Shown one piece after another: positions 9,238-17,048 of a DNA stretch of 64,000 nucleotides. The stretch covers positions 310,001 to 374,000 of the forward strand of contig NZ_LRFG02000001.1 of the NCBI RefSeq assembly GCF_001641755.2, written 5' to 3'. The notes beneath the pieces are model-generated. The model made no database searches and was not told the DNA's origin. It worked only from the letters and a program-made list of their open reading frames with translations. Within the stretch, counting starts at the first letter, position 1; every line of letters starts with the position of its first letter. Both the position numbers and the translations under genes were made by a program. The DNA is from Microbulbifer flavimaris (GTDB taxonomy: Bacteria; Pseudomonadota; Gammaproteobacteria; Pseudomonadales; Cellvibrionaceae).

Positions 9238-10758
9238 ATGTCTGATTCATTGTGTGATATCGGCTTTATTGGCGCGGGGGTGATGGGTAAGAACCTGATC
9301 CTGAACCTGGCCGACAACGGCTACCGTGTCTGTGCCTTCGATCTGGATCACCACAAACTGGACGCCCTGCTGGAGCAGGATGCCCGCGAGCGCGGCGACC
9401 AGCCGGCCCGCATCGAAACCTGTAATTCCTATACCGAGCTGCTGTCCCGGGTGAAAGCCCCGCACCTGGTGATTCTCTCCGTACCCGCTGGCGCCCCGGT
9501 GGACGATGTCTGTAACAAGCTGCTGGATGCCGGCCTCAAGGCAGACGATATCGTGGTCGATACCGGCAACAGCCTGTGGACCGATTCCGTGGAGCGCTGC
9601 AAGCGTTACGAGGGCAAGCTGATCTTCTTTACCACCGCCGTATCCGGTGGCGAAGTGGGCGCCCGTTTTGGTGCCTCCCTGATGCCCAGCGGCGACCCCT
9701 ATGCCTGGGCGCGCATCGAGCCCATCTGGCACGCCATTGCCGCCAAGGTGGACCCGAAGAGCGGCCAGCCGCTGGAGCGCTTCGAGCCCGGCAACCCGGT
9801 CACAGAAGGCGAACCCTGTGCCGCCTATATCGGCCCCATCGGCTCCGGCCATTTTGTGAAGATGGTGCACAACGGCATCGAGTACGCCGATATGCAGATG
9901 ATCTGCGAGGCCTACGACGTGATGCGCAGCGCGCTGGAAATGACGCCGGCGGAAATCGCCGAGGTTTTCCGCAAATGGAACGAGGGCAAGCTGAACAGCT
10001 ACCTGATCGATATCAGCGCCGAGGTGCTCGCCACGGTCGACGCCGAAACCCAGCAGCCGCTGGTGGATATTATTCTCGACCGGGCCGGGCAGAAGGGCAC
10101 CGGCCTGTGGACCGCGGTGAGCAGCCTGGAAGTGGGCTGCCCGGCGCCGAGTATCGCCGAGGCGGTCTTTGCCCGCTCCCTGTCCACCCGCAAGGTGCTG
10201 CGCGGTCGCGCCGCCAAGAAACTGCATGGCCCGGATATCGGATCGGTGCCGGAAGCCGAGCGCGCAGAAGCGATCCAGCAACTGCACGACGCGCTCTACT
10301 GCGCGAAGATCTGCGTCTACGCCCAGGGTTTCGACCTGATGAAACTCGCCGCACGGGAGCAGGGCTGGAAGCTGAACTTTGCCGAGATCGCGCGTATCTG
10401 GCGCGCCGGCTGCATCATCCGCGCTGTGTTCCTGCAGTCCATCAGCGACGCCTACGAGCGCGATATCAAACTCTCCAACCTGCTGCTGGATGATTTCTTT
10501 ATCGAGCAGATTGCTTCCAACCAGGGCAACTGGCGCCGGGCGGTAGCGGATGCCAGCCTGCGTGGTATTCCGGTGCCGGCCCTGTCTTCCGCGCTCAGCT
10601 ACTACGATGCCTTCCGCCGTGAATCCCTGCCGGCCAACCTGCTGCAGGCTCAGCGGGACTTCTTTGGTGCGCACACTTTCTCACGGGTCGATCGCCCCGA
10701 GAACGAGAAATATCATGTGCAGTGGAGTGAGAAGGGCCGACCGATGGTGAAGGTCTGA
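9238..10758 (+). CDS. gnd: 6-phosphogluconate dehydrogenase, decarboxylating
   Basis: This 506-residue enzyme oxidises and decarboxylates 6-phosphogluconate to ribulose 5-phosphate in the pentose phosphate pathway. The nucleotide-binding motif FIGAGVMGKNL is at 10-20. The catalytic signature GSGHFVKMVHNGIEYADMQ carries the expected Lys, His and Asn. It is longer than the roughly 470-residue E. coli enzyme, with an insertion around residues 170-190 (KSGQPLERFEPGNPVTEGEPC) just before the catalytic region. It stands alone, with its own promoter and a strong terminator. Confidence 0.95.
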   Translation: MSDSLCDIGFIGAGVMGKNLILNLADNGYRVCAFDLDHHKLDALLEQDARERGDQPARIETCNSYTELLSRVKAPHLVILSVPAGAPVDDVCNKLLDAGLKADDIVVDTGNSLWTDSVERCKRYEGKLIFFTTAVSGGEVGARFGASLMPSGDPYAWARIEPIWHAIAAKVDPKSGQPLERFEPGNPVTEGEPCAAYIGPIGSGHFVKMVHNGIEYADMQMICEAYDVMRSALEMTPAEIAEVFRKWNEGKLNSYLIDISAEVLATVDAETQQPLVDIILDRAGQKGTGLWTAVSSLEVGCPAPSIAEAVFARSLSTRKVLRGRAAKKLHGPDIGSVPEAERAEAIQQLHDALYCAKICVYAQGFDLMKLAAREQGWKLNFAEIARIWRAGCIIRAVFLQSISDAYERDIKLSNLLLDDFFIEQIASNQGNWRRAVADASLRGIPVPALSSALSYYDAFRRESLPANLLQAQRDFFGAHTFSRVDRPENEKYHVQWSEKGRPMVKV

Positions 10759-10773
10759 GGCGATTTCACCAAA

Positions 10774-10799
10774 AGCCCCGGTTTACCGGGGCTTTTTTT
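10774..10799 (+). terminator. Intrinsic terminator of gnd
   Basis: An 8-bp stem (AGCCCCGG / CCGGGGCT) with a 4-base loop is followed by seven T residues. Confidence 0.9.
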
Positions 10800-10848
10800 G
10801 TTTCAGACTCCAAACCAAAAGTTGGTGTTTGTAAGCCTGTGCTGGAGA

Positions 10849-11418
10849 TCAGTTCGTTTTGGGAAAGCGCCGGAATATATCGTTCACAGCCCCCGACAGG
10901 GCGGGCTGTGGATTCGTCATCATCTGTGGTGTTACCCGGCGCTCTGCCCGGCCACGCCAAACCAATTGCCGCTGTTGTACGTCCAGTACATCGATGGTGA
11001 GGCGGCCTTCGGTTACACGGTTCAGGTCCGTGGCGTGGCCGGGTGGCAACTGCCGGTAATATTCCTCGAGGAAGGGGTATCTTGCAGCGGCGGCGCCGGT
11101 GCTGCGGGTGCGCGGCGCCTGCACACGCTCCTCTGTACTCACGGCGAAGTGCACCAGCAGGTCCGGATTGCTGGATTGGGTCAGACCGCGGGCGTTCATT
11201 TGCCTCGCCACTTCAGAGCGCAGGATAGAAGCCACCTGGCTGGAGCGAACAGAGTCGCGGCCGGGTACAAAGCCAAAGGTGCGGTATTGGCCCCAGCGGC
11301 CCTCGGCGGCAGCTCCCGATGAAGTGGGCGAGCCGGCACAGGCGGCAAGAAACAAAGACATGGCCAGAGCGGCAGCGGCGGTAAAGATCCCTCTTGAACC
11401 AGCCTGAAGTCCCATCAT
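10849..11418 (-). CDS. DUF4136 lipoprotein
   Basis: Start chosen at the ATG at 11418, because AGGAGAAGGG sits immediately upstream; an in-frame start at 11451 lacks this. The 189-residue product has a signal peptide ending in the lipobox LAAC, so it is a predicted lipoprotein. The mature part (GQYRTFGFVPG, SQVASILRSEVARQMNARGL, DLLVHFAVSTEE, EGRLTIDVLDVQQRQLVWRG) fits the DUF4136 family of periplasmic/outer-membrane proteins of unknown role. Monocistronic as far as can be seen. Confidence 0.78.
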   Translation of the reverse strand: MMGLQAGSRGIFTAAAALAMSLFLAACAGSPTSSGAAAEGRWGQYRTFGFVPGRDSVRSSQVASILRSEVARQMNARGLTQSSNPDLLVHFAVSTEERVQAPRTRSTGAAAARYPFLEEYYRQLPPGHATDLNRVTEGRLTIDVLDVQQRQLVWRGRAERRVTPQMMTNPQPALSGAVNDIFRRFPKTN

Positions 11419-11553
11419 CCCTTCTCCTACACGAATCTTGAGTGGCAGCAAATGCGACGCGGGCGTCTGTCACGCGCTTTGAGAATGCACGACACAGCTT
11501 AGTCTATCGGCCTGAAGCTCAGCGGCAGTGCATCCTCGAAGAGGGAAATGGGA

Positions 11554-12033
11554 CTAAAGGCGAGTTAGCCGCGCTTTCATAATGGTTACGACCTCACCAT
11601 GGTAGTGCTCTGTGCACAGAGGCTGCCAGCCCAGAGAGGCGTAAAGGTGTTGCTGGTCTGGAGTAAACAGATAGAGATCATCGAGCTCAAGGGTGCGACA
11701 CTGATCCATCACCCGTTGGATCAAACGACTGCCCAGCCCCTGGCCGCGATACTGCGGGTGCACGTAGACATTGGCGAGCCACGGGCCCAGATCGCGGTTG
11801 GTGTCCATGTCCTGTTCCACCACTGAGGTGGAGCCCCAGACTCCCGCGTTGATACCCTCTCCATTTACCAGCACCCAGGTAGCGGGTACCGCATCCTGCC
11901 CCAGACAGCGGCGCAGGTCTTCAGCAAAGTCCTCACGGCACTGATCCGGGTAGAGGTGCTGCCACTCATCGAAATGCCAGTCAGCGAGGCGCTCGATGGC
12001 TGAGGGGTGCTGGCGCAGATCTTCTATCCGCAT
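11554..12033 (-). CDS. GNAT-family N-acetyltransferase
   Basis: The 159-residue protein has the GNAT acetyl-CoA-binding signature VHPQYRGQGLGSRLIQRVMDQCR (Q/R-x-x-G-x-G/A pattern) at about residues 92-114. It then has LYLFTPDQQHLYASLGW, a common substrate-side motif. Acceptor unknown. It lies 19 bases downstream of rdgC on the same strand and is probably transcribed with it. Confidence 0.83.
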   Translation of the reverse strand: MRIEDLRQHPSAIERLADWHFDEWQHLYPDQCREDFAEDLRRCLGQDAVPATWVLVNGEGINAGVWGSTSVVEQDMDTNRDLGPWLANVYVHPQYRGQGLGSRLIQRVMDQCRTLELDDLYLFTPDQQHLYASLGWQPLCTEHYHGEVVTIMKARLTRL

Positions 12034-12052
12034 GGTGAGCTCTGTGGGGGCG

Positions 12053-13042
12053 TTAGAGCACCACCTCCTCTACCTCTGCCGCCAGCTGATCCTGCTCGGC
12101 GCGGTTGGCGCGGGCGACGATTTCTTCCACGCTGGCACCCTCGCCGGCGCCACCGAATGCGGCCACCAGATCGGTGAGCAGGGCGGAGATCTCCAGCGTC
12201 ATGACCGAGAAGTCGGCATCGAAACGCTGGGCCGCGTTCTCGCTGTCGGCGCTGTCCGCCTTCTCGACCAGCTCATCACTGAACTTGACCCGCTTGAGTG
12301 ACAGCTGGTGATCCACCACGAACTCTACACCGCCATTCCACACCAGCCCCAGCTTGTGTACCTGCATGCCGGCCACCAGGTGGTTGTGGATTTCCTCGGC
12401 GCACAGGTCCTGGTTCTTGCAGCGGATAACGCTGCCGGAGTCCTTGGGGTCGCGCAGCTCGCACTCGTGGCCGAACTCGAACTTGGCCGGCGCCTCCGGT
12501 GCAGTCAGCCAGTGGGTCATGGCCTGCTGGGGTAGGTTCTTGGCGGACAGCGGGATCACAGCCAGGCTGCTGAGGGCCTCGCGCAGGTGTTCCAGCAGCT
12601 CCTCGGCGGCGGATGCCGAAGAGGCATCCACCACCACCCAGCCGTCCCGGGGCGCGATATACGCGTAGTGCAGGCGGGAGCGGGCGAAAGCCTTGGGGCG
12701 CATCTCCAGCAGCACCTCGTCTTTCAGGTTCTGCTTCTCCTTGCGGCCCACCTGGCGGTGTTCTTTCTCGGAGATGGCCAGGGCCCGCTCCTCTACCTTC
12801 TCGTTGACCACACCGGCAGGGATCACCTTCTCCTGCTTCTTGGCGCAGACCATCAGGTAGCCATTGGTAGCGTGCACCAGTTCGCTGCCGTGCCGGCCCA
12901 GCGGTGGCACCCAGCCATAGCGGGCCGCATCCTGGCTGCCGCACGGTACAAACGCCTGCGGTTCCAGCAGTTCGTTCAATTTTTCAGCAGTGAGGTCAAA
13001 TTCTTTGGTGAGGCGGTAAACGCGCAGATTCTTAAACCACAT
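12053..13042 (-). CDS. rdgC: Recombination-associated protein RdgC
   Basis: The 329-residue protein begins MWFKNLRVYRLT and contains VPPLGRHGSELVHATNGYLMVCA and KQNLKDEVLLEMRPKAFARSR, all characteristic of RdgC. RdgC is a ring-shaped dimer that binds DNA non-specifically and restrains RecA. The protein is somewhat longer than the roughly 303-residue E. coli form, mainly at the C-terminus. It is followed by the GNAT gene and is next to the integron integrase gene, which is on the same strand but about 200 bases upstream. Confidence 0.93.
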   Translation of the reverse strand: MWFKNLRVYRLTKEFDLTAEKLNELLEPQAFVPCGSQDAARYGWVPPLGRHGSELVHATNGYLMVCAKKQEKVIPAGVVNEKVEERALAISEKEHRQVGRKEKQNLKDEVLLEMRPKAFARSRLHYAYIAPRDGWVVVDASSASAAEELLEHLREALSSLAVIPLSAKNLPQQAMTHWLTAPEAPAKFEFGHECELRDPKDSGSVIRCKNQDLCAEEIHNHLVAGMQVHKLGLVWNGGVEFVVDHQLSLKRVKFSDELVEKADSADSENAAQRFDADFSVMTLEISALLTDLVAAFGGAGEGASVEEIVARANRAEQDQLAAEVEEVVL

Positions 13043-13247
13043 ACATCGGGCCGTCTGTTGGGATTCTTTTCAGTGGCCGGCAATTATGCGGAATCGCAGC
13101 GGGAGGGGCTAGGGTAAACCGGGCATTCTGAATAACTGCCGGGTCAAGGGTGTGATCCCTCGGTACTGTAACCATATGAGAGGTGCGGCTGTTTAAATTA
13201 CGATCAGTTGGCGGCAGGCGCCGGCATGAATCACCGAAGCGGCCAGG

Positions 13248-14228
13248 TCAATCGATGGGGCTGACGACACCACGCTCATGAATACCGATGACATGGGTAT
13301 AGATCATGGTGGTGTTGATATCGTTGTGCCCCAGCAGCTCCTGGATATTACGGATATCGGTGCCAGACGCGAGCAGCCTCGTTGCAAACGAATGGCGAAA
13401 CGTGTGGCAGCTGGCCTTTTTGCGGATGCCGGCCTCTGCCAACGCCCTGGCCACGGCACGGCGCATCTGCTGTTCGCCCAGGTGATGCCGCCGCATCACC
13501 TGGCTGCGTGGATCCATCGAGCGGTCCGGCGCCGGGAAGATGTACTGCCAACCAGGGCTGGTTGCCGCATTGGGGTACTTTTTCGCCAGTGCATAGGGAA
13601 GGTACACCGCCCCAAAACCCTCTTCCAGGTCACGCTTGTGGAGCGACAGTGCCAGTTTGATCTGTGCCTGCAGAGAGGCCGTGACAGACTTGGGTAGCAG
13701 TGTGCGCCGCCACTTGTCCCCTTTGGCCTCACGAACAAAAATGCACTGGTGGCCGAAATCCACATCCTGCACCCGCAGCCTGACCGCCTCCATCACCCGC
13801 AGCCCCGATCCGTACATCAGAGATACCAGTAGCCTGTGGTGGCCCTGCAACTTATCGATCACTGCTTTTGCTTCCGCATGGGTAAACACCACCGGAAGGC
13901 GCTGCCCCTTACTGGTTCGGTCGAAGTCGAGCTTGCCAAGCTCAATGTTCAGGAACTGGCGATACAAAAACACAATAGCGTTCAGGGCCGTCTTTTGTGT
14001 ATTAACCGCGACATTCCGCTGCGACGCCAGGTGCCCCAGCCAAGCATCGACCTCGGCCTTGCCCATCTCCTCGGGCCTGCGCATCTTGTGAAATCGAATG
14101 AAGTCCCGAATCCAGCCGCAGTAGGTCTTTTCCGTCCGGTAGGCAAGCTGCCTCCCGCGCATAAAGGCACGAAGCCTGTCCATAAAACGGACCGGCTGCG
14201 CAGGAATTGGTACAGGTATGTCATCCAT
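13248..14228 (-). CDS. intI: Integron integrase IntI (tyrosine recombinase)
   Basis: Start taken at 14228, because AGGAGG lies 6 bases upstream of that ATG and abuts the earlier ATG at 14234. The 326-residue protein has the tyrosine-recombinase catalytic set: Arg144 (GSGLRVMEA), His275 and Arg278 (HTFRH), His301 (LGHND) and Tyr310 (MIYTHV). The integron-specific insertion between the Arg and His boxes is present ([28 protein letters not shown]), which separates IntI from XerC/D. It is oriented away from the cassette array, as in typical integrons, and is preceded by a LexA-type box. It inserts and excises circular cassettes by attI x attC and attC x attC recombination. Confidence 0.95.
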   Translation of the reverse strand: MDDIPVPIPAQPVRFMDRLRAFMRGRQLAYRTEKTYCGWIRDFIRFHKMRRPEEMGKAEVDAWLGHLASQRNVAVNTQKTALNAIVFLYRQFLNIELGKLDFDRTSKGQRLPVVFTHAEAKAVIDKLQGHHRLLVSLMYGSGLRVMEAVRLRVQDVDFGHQCIFVREAKGDKWRRTLLPKSVTASLQAQIKLALSLHKRDLEEGFGAVYLPYALAKKYPNAATSPGWQYIFPAPDRSMDPRSQVMRRHHLGEQQMRRAVARALAEAGIRKKASCHTFRHSFATRLLASGTDIRNIQELLGHNDINTTMIYTHVIGIHERGVVSPID

Positions 14229-14247
14229 AATCATCCTCCTACAAAGG

Positions 14248-14263
14248 CTGTCTTTTTATACAG
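14248..14263. promoter_or_regulatory. LexA (SOS) box over the intI promoter
   Basis: The 16 bases read CTGT-N8-ACAG, the core of the gammaproteobacterial LexA operator. It overlaps the predicted intI -10 element, so LexA would block transcription and DNA damage would induce the integrase. SOS control of integrases is established for other integrons. Confidence 0.75.
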
Positions 14264-14283
14264 TATGGATGGCAGGTGACCAA
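14255..14283 (-). promoter_or_regulatory. Predicted intI promoter
   Basis: On the minus strand, TTGGTC (14278-14283) and TATAAA (14255-14260) are separated by exactly 17 bases, about 27 bases upstream of the intI start codon. The LexA box covers the -10. Confidence 0.65.
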
Positions 14284-14550
14284 TACCGGGCTGTTATTGC
14301 AGTCTTCAAGACTCTGATCCCTGCCGGGGCGCTCCAGATCACAAAAAATACATTAAAGATCAATTAGTTATGGGCGGCATGTAACAATCGGGATAGTGGT
14401 CGTGGCGACCGTTTTTCCCAGGGGTGTAATGCTGTGTAATTCCGCGGAGCCTTGACGCCCCGGGGGTTTGCGCGCATTCTGGCGGGAAATCTATTTTGAG
14501 ATATGTGTCGGTGGGGTAGTCTCCTGACGACCAAGATACAAATGTTAAGC
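14264..14550 (+). other. attI: attI region with crossover at 14544-14550
   Basis: This gene-free stretch separates intI from the first cassette. The last seven bases, GTTAAGC, fit the core-site consensus GTTRRRY, with recombination expected between G14544 and T14545. A possible cassette promoter is TTGACG at 14452-14457, but the hexamer 17 bases later (CATTCT) is a poor -10, so the promoter is uncertain. The accessory integrase-binding sites of attI cannot be defined by eye. Confidence 0.6.
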
Positions 14551-14556
14551 AAAATA

Positions 14557-15009
14557 ATGAATCACGGAAAATTTAAAAAGTTAGTTGAGAAACTCTATTC
14601 CACGGTAAGTGAGTTGGAGGAAGTGTTTCCTGGGCGTCACTTCACTCCAGATGGCCATATGGTCGGTAGTATTGGTGAATGTTTAGTTGCAGATGCCTAC
14701 TCTCTTGAACTTATGACAGCTTCTAATAAGGGCTTTGACGCGATCTGCCCTAAGGGTAGGCAGGTTGAGATTAAGGCTACTCAGTCGAAGTCAGCTGCTT
14801 TTAGAAGTGAGCCAGAGCAAGCCATCGTGATAAAAATTCTTCCTACTGGAGCTTTCGAAGAGATTTATAACGGCCCTGGAAAGTACGTATGGAAGGAGTT
14901 CGAGGGTAAAAAATTACCCTCAAATGGCCAATATCAAATCTCACTGAACAAGCTGAGAGTCATAAATGAGGAGGTGCCCGATTCAGAGCGGGTGCCAAGA
15001 AATGCTTAA
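14557..15009 (+). CDS. Cassette 1: DUF6998-like nuclease-fold protein
   Basis: Start at ATG 14557 gives 150 residues. An in-frame ATG at 14542 overlaps the attI crossover and would add five residues. The protein resembles the DUF6998 family as I recall it: a short helical N-terminus, FPGRHFTPDGHMVGSIGE, then GFDAICPKGRQVEIKATQSK. Glu41, Asp61, Glu71 and Lys73 form a PD-(D/E)xK-like series, so a restriction-endonuclease fold is likely, though activity is not shown. It is strongly AT-rich compared with neighbouring chromosomal genes, as expected for a captured cassette. Its stop overlaps the R'' box of attC1. Confidence 0.72.
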   Translation: MNHGKFKKLVEKLYSTVSELEEVFPGRHFTPDGHMVGSIGECLVADAYSLELMTASNKGFDAICPKGRQVEIKATQSKSAAFRSEPEQAIVIKILPTGAFEEIYNGPGKYVWKEFEGKKLPSNGQYQISLNKLRVINEEVPDSERVPRNA

Positions 15010-15138
15010 CAAGGTGCGGCAGCCGACATCTTACTTTTTGCACTTTTTGCACTTTTTGCACTTTTTGCACCGTCGCTGCGCTCCTATTTTCATGCAAAAA
15101 GCACACAAAGTAAGTCGCCACTGCGCATGGCGTTATAG
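15004..15138 (+). other. attC: attC1 recombination site
   Basis: It begins with R'' box GCTTAAC at 15004-15010, overlapping the cassette 1 stop codon. It ends at GTTATAG (15132-15138), which departs from GTTRRRY but matches the end of attC3. The arms pair imperfectly through TTACTTTTTGCA on the left and TGCAAAAAG..AAAGTAAG on the right. A consensus core GTTAGGC at 15175-15181 is an alternative right end. About 135 bases, at the long end for attC. Confidence 0.65.
15034..15069 (+). repeat. Four tandem CTTTTTGCA copies inside attC1
   Basis: Four exact head-to-tail copies of a 9-base unit (15034, 15043, 15052, 15061) lie in the left arm of attC1. The right arm holds a single complementary copy, TGCAAAAAG at 15093-15101. 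Replication slippage is the simplest origin. Confidence 0.95.
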
Positions 15139-15191
15139 GGAAGACTTACCCACGTTTAGTAGACACCCTGTATAGTTAGGCATATTTGAAA

Positions 15192-15806
15192 ATGACCGAC
15201 TTTCGCCACATGCATGGAGTTGTGTATATTTTTGAAAACTCAGAAGCTCAGCGTGTAAAAGTTGGTATGACCATCAACGCAACAGTCAATGTCACAGAGC
15301 GCCTAAAAGACGTAAATAACATTTGGGCGGGATATAAAGCCATGTGCCAAATATGTGGCTCAAGACGCTTTATAAATAAAAAAGGACTAATCCCTAGACA
15401 TGTGGTTAGCGGTAAAGATTGTCCTGGTGGAAACTCTTTACCTATTGAAGAAGACACAACACTATCTGAGTCCTACCTAACCGATATAAAAGGGCGATAT
15501 GGAAATCTTTCAGGTAGTGAAAAAGGATCATTTACACGAATCATTAACAGTCTTGAAAAGCGTATAGAAAAATACCGCAAAAAAAGTAAACCCGTAGGAA
15601 CTTGGAGGTTAAGAGTTGCTTATTACACTGACTGTGCTGAGGAGGTTGAGCTACTCTCACATAAATTATTAGAAGAAAGCCTTGATTTTGAGGCGCCACT
15701 AGGTGAGATATTTAGTTGTTCAGTTTTAGCAGCAAGTTTGGCAGTTGAAACTGTTTTGGAGCAACAAGGGTTATTAAATGAGGCAAGAAAAGAAGAGTAT
15801 GCCTAA
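15192..15806 (+). CDS. Cassette 2: GIY-YIG (T5orf172-like) domain protein
   Basis: The 204-residue protein starts at ATG 15192; a TTG at 15186 would add two residues. VVYIFENSEAQRVKVGMT followed by VTERLKDVN near residues 10-43 resembles the truncated GIY-YIG nuclease core of the T5orf172 group. A CQIC..RHVVSGKDCPG insertion with two CxxC-like elements (about residues 54-80) could bind zinc. A basic helical region and an Ala/Leu-rich C-terminal helix follow. No neighbour gives a role. Catalytic competence is uncertain because the usual downstream Arg and Glu are not clearly placed. Confidence 0.62.
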   Translation: MTDFRHMHGVVYIFENSEAQRVKVGMTINATVNVTERLKDVNNIWAGYKAMCQICGSRRFINKKGLIPRHVVSGKDCPGGNSLPIEEDTTLSESYLTDIKGRYGNLSGSEKGSFTRIINSLEKRIEKYRKKSKPVGTWRLRVAYYTDCAEEVELLSHKLLEESLDFEAPLGEIFSCSVLAASLAVETVLEQQGLLNEARKEEYA

Positions 15807-15872
15807 CAAGGCGCTCGTGCGGACGCAAATTACGCTGGGCTTCGTTTGCGCCGCACAGCTTCAACGTTAAAC
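15801..15872 (+). other. attC: attC2 recombination site
   Basis: This is the clearest attC in the array. It has R'' GCCTAAC at 15801-15807, overlapping the cassette 2 stop, and R' GTTAAAC at 15866-15872, total 72 bases. The arms pair well, for example GTGCGG-A-CGCAAA with TTTGCGCCGCAC, leaving an extrahelical base typical of attC. Confidence 0.88.
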
Positions 15873-15885
15873 ATTGAGATCTAGG

Positions 15886-16299
15886 ATGCGAAAAATAATA
15901 TTCTGTGTGGTTCTTTTAGCATTGTGCACGGCGTGTAGCTCCTCTTATCACAACATAAATGAACATGGGGCCAATCCCTTCGGGGGTGGCTTTCAAGACC
16001 GGGAAGTTGATGAAGGGATGTACTTCATAATTGCTAAAACTAACTTCAAGCCTTGGGTTAACTATTCTGGTGCATACAAAGCCTTTAACCGTAGAGCAGT
16101 AGAGCTATGTGGCAGCGAAGATTACACAGTATTAAAAAATGAAGAGGCAGATTATGAGCATATTTCTTCGTCAGGAGAAATGGGTTACATAATTTCGCAA
16201 GTAAGTGGTTATGTATTATGTGCCTCAAGCGCGGTTACTACCGTCGAGGCGGAGAAAATTATTCTTTCTGACTCAAAGAAAATCTGGTTTGCCGATTAA
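15886..16299 (+). CDS. Cassette 3: small lipoprotein, unknown
   Basis: Start at ATG 15886 gives 137 residues. The N-terminus MRKIIFCVVLLALCTACSSS is a lipoprotein signal with lipobox CTAC at residues 14-17. The mature part has no family I recognise; it contains a MYFIIAKTNFKPW segment and a Cys pair (VELCGSEDY, YVLCASS) that could form a disulfide. AT-rich like the other cassettes. The stop precedes the R'' box of attC3 by 12 bases. Confidence 0.7.
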   Translation: MRKIIFCVVLLALCTACSSSYHNINEHGANPFGGGFQDREVDEGMYFIIAKTNFKPWVNYSGAYKAFNRRAVELCGSEDYTVLKNEEADYEHISSSGEMGYIISQVSGYVLCASSAVTTVEAEKIILSDSKKIWFAD

Positions 16300-16311
16300 G
16301 GCGCCTGATAT

Positions 16312-16422
16312 GTTTAACAAGGCCAGGCAGATTGCTCCGGGCCTTCGGCCCTCCACGGGACAGCTTACCTTGTGCACTGGTCGCTGTGCTTCCACTTTCG
16401 CGCAAAATGCGCATAGTTATGG
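16312..16422 (+). other. attC: attC3 recombination site
   Basis: R'' is GTTTAAC (16312-16318). The right end is GTTATGG (16416-16422), the only GTT in the interval. The central part resembles attC1 (TCGCTGTGCTTCC versus TCGCTGCGCTCC, then CGCAAAATGCGCAT versus the ATGCAAAAAGCACA region), so the two sites appear related. Boundaries less sure than attC2. Confidence 0.6.
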
Positions 16423-16462
16423 TATCTACTTTTTGTAGGTAAGACCAGGCAAGGAGAGCATC

Positions 16463-16993
16463 ATTAAAAAAACAGCGCTAATTTTGTCTTTATTGTTATT
16501 AACTGCAGGTTGTGTTCTCAAAGATGAGTACCCCTCTGAGTGGGAGCCGGTAGCCTATGCTAAATCAGGAGGCTGCCAAGATATTTCTGGCTTATATAAC
16601 AACCTTGGCGAAAACTCAAAGCAGAAAGAAGTATATCTATCATCAGTTTTTTTCCCTAAGGGGCAAGATCCATCATCAGTGGATTATGTGAAAATTGTCA
16701 ATTCCCACGATAGCGGCTCTTTCGAGATCACATTACTTGATGACTCTAAAGCTATAAAAAGCGCTAACCTTACTTCAGAATCAGAACTTAGCTGTAAAAA
16801 CGGAAGCCATGTCATAGAGCGAGTCGAATTTCTAGTCAAAGAAGGTGCTATTGGAAAGCAGTGGGTAAGGTATAGTTTCTCCAAAAGTGGAAACTCTTTG
16901 ATTTTGGCTAAGAAAAACGGAGCCGTCGGGGCACTGTTTTTTATTCCTATTGTGGGCTCCGATACCGGATGGTTGAGGTTCCAGCAGACGTAA
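16463..16993 (+). CDS. Cassette 4: lipoprotein with an apparent ATT start
   Basis: The frame gives a good lipoprotein signal, [ATT]-KKTALILSLLLLTAGC, only if translation starts at the ATT at 16463. AAGGAGAG lies at 16451-16458, correctly spaced. There is no ATG, GTG or TTG before the TTG at 16484, which would leave too short a signal. The product is 176 residues with lipobox TAGC. The mature part contains CQDISGLYNN and a hydrophobic GALFFIPIVG near the end; I recognise no family. Either a real ATT start or an ATG mutated to ATT. Confidence 0.65.
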   Translation: MKKTALILSLLLLTAGCVLKDEYPSEWEPVAYAKSGGCQDISGLYNNLGENSKQKEVYLSSVFFPKGQDPSSVDYVKIVNSHDSGSFEITLLDDSKAIKSANLTSESELSCKNGSHVIERVEFLVKEGAIGKQWVRYSFSKSGNSLILAKKNGAVGALFFIPIVGSDTGWLRFQQT

Positions 16994-17033
16994 CAAACAG
17001 CGGCAGATCAACAGCCAACGCTGGGTGTTAGAT
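16988..17033 (+). other. attC: attC4, short and degenerate
   Basis: R'' ACGTAAC (one mismatch to RYYYAAC) overlaps the cassette 4 stop, and R' is GTTAGAT at 17027-17033. The interior has one short stem (CAGCG / CGCTG). At 46 bases it is shorter than usual attC sites and may recombine poorly. Confidence 0.55.
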
Positions 17034-17048
17034 TGAAATGGAGGTGAC

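Noticed and set aside
9247-10674. Long minus-strand open frame (475 codons) opposite gnd
   Set aside because: It is a shadow of the 6-phosphogluconate dehydrogenase frame, which has full family motifs.
14452-14480. Cassette promoter Pc (TTGACG with CATTCT)
   Set aside because: The -35 is good but the -10 matches poorly; kept only as a remark in the attI entry.
15034-15069. Possible CRISPR or VNTR locus
   Set aside because: The units are 9 bases, contiguous without spacers, and lie inside an attC arm.
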